A stretch of DNA of 37,505 nucleotides, from the NCBI GenBank assembly GCA_035606355.1, contig DATNFO010000013.1, positions 1-37,505 on the forward strand, written 5' to 3'. Made by a program: the position numbers and the translations under genes. The notes beneath the pieces are model-generated. The model worked only from the letters and a program-made list of their open reading frames with translations, did no database searches and had not been told where the DNA came from. The number at the start of each line of letters is the position of its first letter. The stretch's first letter is position 1. This DNA comes from Sulfopaludibacter sp035606355. Its GTDB lineage: Bacteria; Acidobacteriota; Terriglobia; Bryobacterales; Bryobacteraceae. Positions 33,033-37,505 of this stretch are shown in pieces.

Positions 33033-33416
33033 TTACTCCTTATAAGCGATGCAGTCGATCTCTACTTTGGCTCCGGGGAGGGGAAGAGCGGCGACTGCCA
33101 CGGTCGTGCGGGCCGGTTTCGCTTCCCCGAAATACTCCGAATACACTTCGTTCATTGCCGCGAAGTCGGTTACGTCGACCAGGTAGACATTGCACTTCAC
33201 CACGTCGGCGATGGTTGCGCCGCAGCCTTCCAGAACTCTCTTCACGTTCTCGAGCACCTGGCGCGTCTCGGCCTTAATATCGCCGGTGACCGGCTTGTTG
33301 GTTTCCGGGTCGACCGGAATCTGGCCCGAAACGTAAATGAAATCGCCGCACTTCACGCCCGGGGAATAAGGCCCGCGGGGCGTAGCTACACCTTTCGGAG
33401 TCATGCGCTGAATCAT
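33033..33416 (-). CDS. ridA: RidA-family enamine/imine deaminase
   Basis: 127 residues. The family pattern is complete: TPRGPYSPGVKCGDFIYVSGQIPVDPETNKPV near the start, QVLENVKRVLEGCGATIADVVKCNVYL in the middle, and EAKPARTTVAVAALPLPGAKVEIDCIAYKE at the end, including the substrate-binding Arg in PARTTV. It trimerises and hydrolyses reactive 2-aminoacrylate-type intermediates made by PLP enzymes, of which this window has two. It follows trxB after 3 bp and is probably co-transcribed with it. An alternative start is the Met four codons later. Confidence 0.93.
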   Translation of the reverse strand: MIQRMTPKGVATPRGPYSPGVKCGDFIYVSGQIPVDPETNKPVTGDIKAETRQVLENVKRVLEGCGATIADVVKCNVYLVDVTDFAAMNEVYSEYFGEAKPARTTVAVAALPLPGAKVEIDCIAYKE

Positions 33417-33419
33417 GGT

Positions 33420-34343
33420 TTAGTGTCCTTCCGCTTCCAGGTATCGCTCTACTTCGATGGCCGCCATGCAGCCGGCGCCGGATGCCGTGATGGCCTGCCG
33501 GTAAGTCCGGTCCTGCACGTCGCCTGCGTGGAACACGCCCGCGATGTTGGTGCGGGCGCCGCCTTTGGAAATGATGTAACCGTCGGAATCGGTTTCGATC
33601 TGCCCCTTGAAAACCTTGGTATTGGGGATATGGCCGATCGCGACGAAGAAGCCGTCCACATCCTGTTCCCATTGCTCGCCCGTCTTCAGATTGCGCAGCC
33701 GGACGCCGGTGACCAGATGCTTGTGGACGTCGAAAACATCCTCTACCACGGTGTTCATGAGGAACTTGATTTTGGGATTGTGGCGCGCGCGGTCCAGCAT
33801 AATCTTGGAGGCGCGGAACTCTTCGCGGCGATGCACCAGCGTGACCTCGCGGCCGAAACGCGTGAGGAAATTCGCTTCTTCCATCGCGGAATCGCCGCCG
33901 CCGATCACCATGATGTTCTTGTCGCGGTAGAAGAAGCCGTCGCATGTGGCGCAGGAGCTGACGCCGTGCCCGATCAGCTTGTGTTCGGATTCGAGGCCCA
34001 GCCATCGCGCCGACGCTCCGGAAGCAATGATCAACGTTCTGGTCTCGATCCATTCGCCGTCTACCTTCAGGCGGAACGGCCGCACGGAGAGATCGGTATC
34101 TTCCACCGCTCCGTGCCGGTATTCGGCGCCGAAGTTCTCCGCCTGCCGCTTCATGTTTTCCACCAGGTCCGGCCCGTTGATGCCTTCAGGGAACCCCGGG
34201 AAATTTTCGACGAGCGTGGTGAGAGAGAGTTGACCGCCGGCTTCGTGGCCGCTGATGACGAGGGGTTTCAGGTTCGCGCGCGCGGTATAAATAGCCGCCG
34301 TATTTCCGGCGCAACCCGACCCGATGATTACAACGTTATGCAT
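33420..34343 (-). CDS. trxB: thioredoxin reductase
   Basis: 307 residues, normal length. FAD-binding GSGCAGNTAA is at 8-17, the redox motif CATC at 131-134, the NADPH-binding GGGDSAMEEA around 148-157 with HRREEFRAS (the HRRxxFR signature for NADPH), and the C-terminal FAD motif GVFHAGDVQDRTYRQAITASGAGCMAA. It reduces thioredoxin with NADPH in the cytoplasm. It is divergent from the MFS gene, with 53 bp between start codons, and is upstream of ridA on the same strand. Confidence 0.96.
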   Translation of the reverse strand: MHNVVIIGSGCAGNTAAIYTARANLKPLVISGHEAGGQLSLTTLVENFPGFPEGINGPDLVENMKRQAENFGAEYRHGAVEDTDLSVRPFRLKVDGEWIETRTLIIASGASARWLGLESEHKLIGHGVSSCATCDGFFYRDKNIMVIGGGDSAMEEANFLTRFGREVTLVHRREEFRASKIMLDRARHNPKIKFLMNTVVEDVFDVHKHLVTGVRLRNLKTGEQWEQDVDGFFVAIGHIPNTKVFKGQIETDSDGYIISKGGARTNIAGVFHAGDVQDRTYRQAITASGAGCMAAIEVERYLEAEGH

Positions 34344-34396
34344 CTCTTGTAGATAGATTCACAGAGTAACACGACGCATTCGCTAGGATTGGAGGG

Positions 34397-35578
34397 ATGA
34401 CAGGATGGCTGAATCGGAACGTCGCCGGCATGGCCGTCACGAGCTTTTGCGCCGACGTCGGCTACGAAATGGTGAGCGCGGTGCTCCCCGGTTTTCTGGC
34501 TTCGATCGGAGTCGCGGCCGCGGCACTGGGGTGGATCGAAGGCGTTGCCGATGCCGTGTCGAGCTTCGTGAAGCTGGGGTCCGGCTGGTACGGCGACCGG
34601 GTGGGACATCGCAAGCCGATCGTCGCTTTGGGCTATTTCCTTTCGGGGACGGCGCTGAGCGTCTTCGCGGTGGCGGTAAGTTGGCCGCTCGTTCTCGCCG
34701 GGCGCATGGTGGCGTGGTTCGGCAAAGGCATTCGAGGTCCGCTGCGGGACGCTATGCTGAGCGAATCATCGCCGCCCGAAGTGCGCGGCAAAGTATTCGG
34801 CGCCCACCGGGCTAGCGATACCGCGGGCGCGGTGATCGGTCCCTTGCTCGGCGCATGGCTGCTCACGCGATTGCCGCATTCCACGCCTTCGTCACCGTTT
34901 CGCACCATCTTTCTGGTGAGCCTGATTCCGGGTCTGATGTCCTTTTTCGCGATGGTGTTCATCGTGAAGGAGCGGCGCGGCGTTCCCAATCCGCGGCACA
35001 AGTTCTGGAAAAGCGTGCGCGCGATGCCGCGGGAGTACCGCCGCTTCCTGGTGGCCGTGGCGCTGTTCGGGTCGGGCGATTTCGCTCCGACGCTGCTGAT
35101 CCTCGCGGTCACGCAGTTGCGCGGCGCGGAGTTAGGGGCGCTGCTGTACGTGGTTCGCAACCTGGTTTACGCTCTGGCTGCCTTTCCCGCGGGTGCGCTG
35201 GCCGATCGTATGAATCAGCCGAGGCTGCTGGCAGTGGGATATGGCCTGGGCGCGTTAACGGCGTTTTCGGCGGCGCATTGCTTCTTCTGGCATGTCACCT
35301 CGACCGCGGCTCTCACAGGCGTGTTCGTGCTGGCGGGTTTATTTGTGGCGATTCAGGATACGCTCGAAGGCACGATTCCCGCGGGCCTGATTGCGGCGAG
35401 CGACCGCGGAACCGCTTACGGAATTCTGGGCGCTGTCAATGGGGTGGGCGACCTGATCGCCAGCGGTCTCGTCGGAACGCTGTGGACGCTGGTTTCGCCC
35501 GTAGCGGGATTTGCCGCGGCGGGAGTTTTGATGGCAAGCGGAGCGGCGGCCTTAGCGGCGGGCCAGCAGCGCGCCTAG
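34397..35578 (+). CDS. MFS transporter
   Basis: 393 residues with about 12 predicted membrane helices. The loop motif GWYGDRVGHRKPIV (~residues 63-76) is the MFS motif A (GxLaDRxGrr). RMVAWFGKGIRGPLRDAMLSE and GKVFGAHRASDTAGAVIGPLLGAWLL follow, and a second-half copy is VYALAAFPAGALADRMNQPR. Substrate cannot be told; no drug- or sugar-specific signature is recognised. A GGAGGG ribosome-binding site abuts the ATG. Its 3' end overlaps that of the converging fluC gene by 27 bp (35552-35578), so read-through of either would be antisense to the other. Confidence 0.88.
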   Translation: MTGWLNRNVAGMAVTSFCADVGYEMVSAVLPGFLASIGVAAAALGWIEGVADAVSSFVKLGSGWYGDRVGHRKPIVALGYFLSGTALSVFAVAVSWPLVLAGRMVAWFGKGIRGPLRDAMLSESSPPEVRGKVFGAHRASDTAGAVIGPLLGAWLLTRLPHSTPSSPFRTIFLVSLIPGLMSFFAMVFIVKERRGVPNPRHKFWKSVRAMPREYRRFLVAVALFGSGDFAPTLLILAVTQLRGAELGALLYVVRNLVYALAAFPAGALADRMNQPRLLAVGYGLGALTAFSAAHCFFWHVTSTAALTGVFVLAGLFVAIQDTLEGTIPAGLIAASDRGTAYGILGAVNGVGDLIASGLVGTLWTLVSPVAGFAAAGVLMASGAAALAAGQQRA

Positions 35579-35920
35579 CCACACGGCCGTAAAACCGCAG
35601 AATACGCTGGCCATCAGGTAGCCCACAGCCACCCAGAATGCATCCTGGCGAACGAGCGACAACGTCTCCCATTCGAAGCTGGAAAACGTGGTGTAGCCGC
35701 CCAGAAAGCCGATGATCAACAACGGCTTCCAGTGTGGGCTCAAGCCGGCGCGCGTTTCGATCACCGTGAGCAGGAACCCGATGATGAACGAGCCGGTGAC
35801 GTTGATGAGAAACGTGCCCAGGGGGAAAGCGCCGGCGTAGCGGTTCATGATGGCCGTGGCGGCAATGAAGCGCAGCAGCGAGCCCGCCGCTCCGCCGATA
35901 GCCACCAGCAGGAACTTCAT
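35552..35920 (-). CDS. crcB: fluoride channel FluC/CrcB
   Basis: 122 residues, four membrane helices. Diagnostic motifs: GGAAGSLLRF at the N-terminus, GTFLINVTGSFIIGF (pore Asn), and GFLGGYTTFSSFEWE with the paired Phe/Ser/Thr of the fluoride path. It works as a dual-topology dimer exporting fluoride. It begins 4 bp after the tsaC-like stop and shares that transcript; no fluoride riboswitch is seen because the upstream sequence is coding. The 3' end overlaps the convergent MFS gene. Confidence 0.95.
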   Translation of the reverse strand: MKFLLVAIGGAAGSLLRFIAATAIMNRYAGAFPLGTFLINVTGSFIIGFLLTVIETRAGLSPHWKPLLIIGFLGGYTTFSSFEWETLSLVRQDAFWVAVGYLMASVFCGFTAVWLGALLARR

Positions 35921-35924
35921 CGCT

Positions 35925-36557
35925 TTAGGAAAGCGCCTCGAGAATTTCGCGCTCGGAGACCGAGCCTTCGCGGATCATCTTCCAGATAGGCTCGGTAATA
36001 TCGATCGTGGTGGCGCCCTCGCCGCTGGAGACTCCGCCATCGATTACCAGGTCGACACGGCCGTCCATCATGCCGAACACGTCGATGCCGCTGCGGCAGG
36101 TGGGCTTACCGGAAATGTTCGCGCTGGTCGCAATCACAGGCTGGTTCAGCACCTCAATCAACTGCTGCGCGACCACGCTCCTGGATTGCCGCAGCGCGAG
36201 GCGCCCGGTGTTGCCGGTTACCTTGAGGGGCATGCGCGCCGAAGCGGGTACGATCATCGTCAGCGGTCCCGGCCAGAAGCGGCGCGCCAGCAGCAGAAAG
36301 CGGGCGGTGACTTCGCTGGCGAGTTCTTCCGCCATCAGGGTGCCGGACACCAGGATGGGCAGCGAGCGGTTGGGCTCGCGGCCCTTGGCTTTGAAAACCT
36401 GCGTGACGGCGCGCAGGTTGAATGGATCGGCGACCAGCGTGTACAGGGCGTCTGTCGGGATGGCCACGACTTTACCGCGCCGAACCGCCGCGGCCGCCTG
36501 CTCCAGCACTTCGGGCTGAGGCTGCTCCGGGTTGATCTCGATCAGGTCCGTTGCCAT
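35925..36557 (-). CDS. tsaC: L-threonylcarbamoyladenylate synthase (TsaC/Sua5-YrdC family)
   Basis: 210 residues from ATG 36557; 23 codons further upstream are open but read as a poor extension and would leave no space after the reductase gene. The YrdC domain shows VRRGKVVAIPTDALYTL, VFKAKGREPNRSLPILV (Lys and Arg of the nucleotide site), FWPGPLTMIVPA, GRLALRQ (RVP-like), and VIATSANISGKP. It makes threonylcarbamoyl-AMP from Thr, bicarbonate and ATP for tRNA t6A37. It lacks the extra C-terminal Sua5 domain. Middle gene of a reductase-tsaC-fluC run. Confidence 0.92.
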   Translation of the reverse strand: MATDLIEINPEQPQPEVLEQAAAAVRRGKVVAIPTDALYTLVADPFNLRAVTQVFKAKGREPNRSLPILVSGTLMAEELASEVTARFLLLARRFWPGPLTMIVPASARMPLKVTGNTGRLALRQSRSVVAQQLIEVLNQPVIATSANISGKPTCRSGIDVFGMMDGRVDLVIDGGVSSGEGATTIDITEPIWKMIREGSVSEREILEALS

Positions 36558-36573
36558 TTGTCGGTTATCAAGT

Positions 36574-37505
36574 CTATCGGGGACCGATTGCTTCCGCCAC
36601 ATCGAGCGCCATTTGGTAGCGGCCAAACGGAGCGCTCAACTGCACGCCCTGCACCATGCGGCGAACCCGGGACGTCATCTCCCGGGCAATGGCGACACCT
36701 TCATCGCGGGCCTTTTCGGCGCTATCCACTTTCCGCATGCGGTCCATGAACTCTTCGGGCACGGGCACGCGCAGCTCATTGCACATGAATTCGGCGTTGC
36801 GGAAACTGGTGAGCGGCCAGATGCCGCAGATCACCGGAATTTTGACATGCTCGATGCGCTTGAGGAAATCTTCCAGCAATTTGAGATCGAAAACCGGCTG
36901 CGTGACCACATACTCCGCGCCGGCTTCCACCTTCCACTCGAAGCGCCGAATCTCTTCATCCATGTTGAGCGCGCCCGGGTTCGCCCCGACGCCGATGAGC
37001 AGCGCGGTCTGCGAACCCATTGGATTGCCGCCGATATCGAGCCCGTGATTCAGGTTGCGTACGATGTTCACCAGGCCGATGGCGTCGACGTCGAAAACGG
37101 CGGTGGCATCGGGATAAGCGCCCATGCGCGGCGGATCGCCGGTGATGCAGATGAGATTTCGTACGCCGGTGGCATGTGCGCCAAGCAGCTCAGATTGAAT
37201 GCTGAGAATATTGCGATCACGGCAACAGAAATGGAGAACGGCCTCGATTCCGGCGTGCTGTTGTATCAACTGGCAGGTGACCTGAGCACTCAAACGGGCG
37301 CTTGCACGGGGACCGTCGGGAACATTGATGCAATCGATGCCATTTTCCTTGCACAGCTTTGCACCCGCAATCTCGCGGGCAGCATCAACGCCGCGCGGGG
37401 GCAGGATTTCGACGAAGGCCACGAACTTACCGGCGGCTAGTCTTGCGGCGAGCTGCGACTTTTCAGCGAATGGCACCTTCGCCAGCCGTTTTATTTCCGG
37501 CTTGT
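36574..37505 (-). CDS. 5,10-methylenetetrahydrofolate reductase domain, open at window edge (probably bifunctional)
   Basis: Reading frame open from 37505 to the stop at 36574, at least 310 residues. A GTG at 37476 looks like a start, but the frame continues upstream without a stop (KPEIKRLAK...), so the protein is likely longer. Landmarks: FVEILPPRG, NVPDGPRASARLS, HFCCRDRNILSIQSELLGAHATGVRNLICITGDPP, ATAVFDVDAIGLV, GVGANPGALNMDEEIRRFEWKVEAGAEYVVTQPVFD, GIWPLTSFRNAEFM, and GVQLSAPFGRY. This is the C-terminal half of the bifunctional homocysteine S-methyltransferase/methylenetetrahydrofolate reductase (YitJ-type). It reduces methylene-THF to methyl-THF; the missing N-terminal domain would use homocysteine. 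First visible gene of the tsaC-fluC unit. Confidence 0.92.
   Translation of the reverse strand, partial: KPEIKRLAKVPFAEKSQLAARLAAGKFVAFVEILPPRGVDAAREIAGAKLCKENGIDCINVPDGPRASARLSAQVTCQLIQQHAGIEAVLHFCCRDRNILSIQSELLGAHATGVRNLICITGDPPRMGAYPDATAVFDVDAIGLVNIVRNLNHGLDIGGNPMGSQTALLIGVGANPGALNMDEEIRRFEWKVEAGAEYVVTQPVFDLKLLEDFLKRIEHVKIPVICGIWPLTSFRNAEFMCNELRVPVPEEFMDRMRKVDSAEKARDEGVAIAREMTSRVRRMVQGVQLSAPFGRYQMALDVAEAIGPR

Noticed and set aside
35921..35960. Fluoride riboswitch ahead of crcB
   Set aside because: The upstream region is the coding end of the tsaC-like gene with a 4-bp gap; no riboswitch fold is visible.

Overview
The window looks like Acidobacteriota chromosome, most likely Bryobacterales/Solibacter-like. 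It is GC-rich, with many GTG/TTG starts and dense start-stop overlaps. It also carries several family combinations I associate with that group: giant SBBP-propeller proteins, an S55-type peptidase, a '-10 box next to the start codon' promoter style, and short palindromic intergenic repeats. This placement is inference from content; no marker gene search was possible.

Region 1 (1-3074) is the right part of a mobile element. It has small accessory ORFs, one a DUF2958 protein, each preceded by a copy of a ~93-bp diverged leader repeat. A small ORF is start-stop coupled to a large serine recombinase. The last 14 codons of the recombinase are a piece of a tRNA gene, i.e. its attachment core.

Region 2 (3030-16927) lies between two identical 45-bp copies of the 3' half of the initiator tRNA gene. 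It holds two adjacent giant secreted paralogues (2190 and 2172 aa) and an insertion-sequence relic. The distal repeat is the recombinase tail; the proximal one is the intact tRNA-fMet gene (16883-16959, minus). This is the strongest candidate here for something undescribed: a recombinase-less, att-bracketed cassette carrying a giant surface-protein pair.

Region 3 (17040-22893) is plus-strand: a secreted S55-type peptidase with an apparently permuted catalytic order, start-stop coupled to a secreted propeller protein, then palindromic repeats, a DinB-like protein and a YihY/BrkB membrane protein.

Region 4 (22938-26636) is a four-gene operon with 4-nt start/stop overlaps throughout: alginate-lyase-like protein, tryptophanase, FmdE-like protein, thiamine-phosphate synthase. 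A convergent ferredoxin and a cystathionine gamma-synthase-type PLP enzyme follow.

Region 5 (28495-32015, minus) is an Mla-type lipid-transport operon (MlaE permease, MlaF ATPase with an altered Walker B, MlaD with repeated motifs) ending in a ChbG/HpnK-type deacetylase. Divergent to it is a P1-family (DmpA-like) peptidase.

Region 6 (33033-37505) is housekeeping: trxB-ridA, an MFS transporter, and a metF-like/tsaC-like/fluC operon. The MetF-type reductase is open at the window edge and is probably the C-terminal half of a bifunctional homocysteine methyltransferase/reductase.
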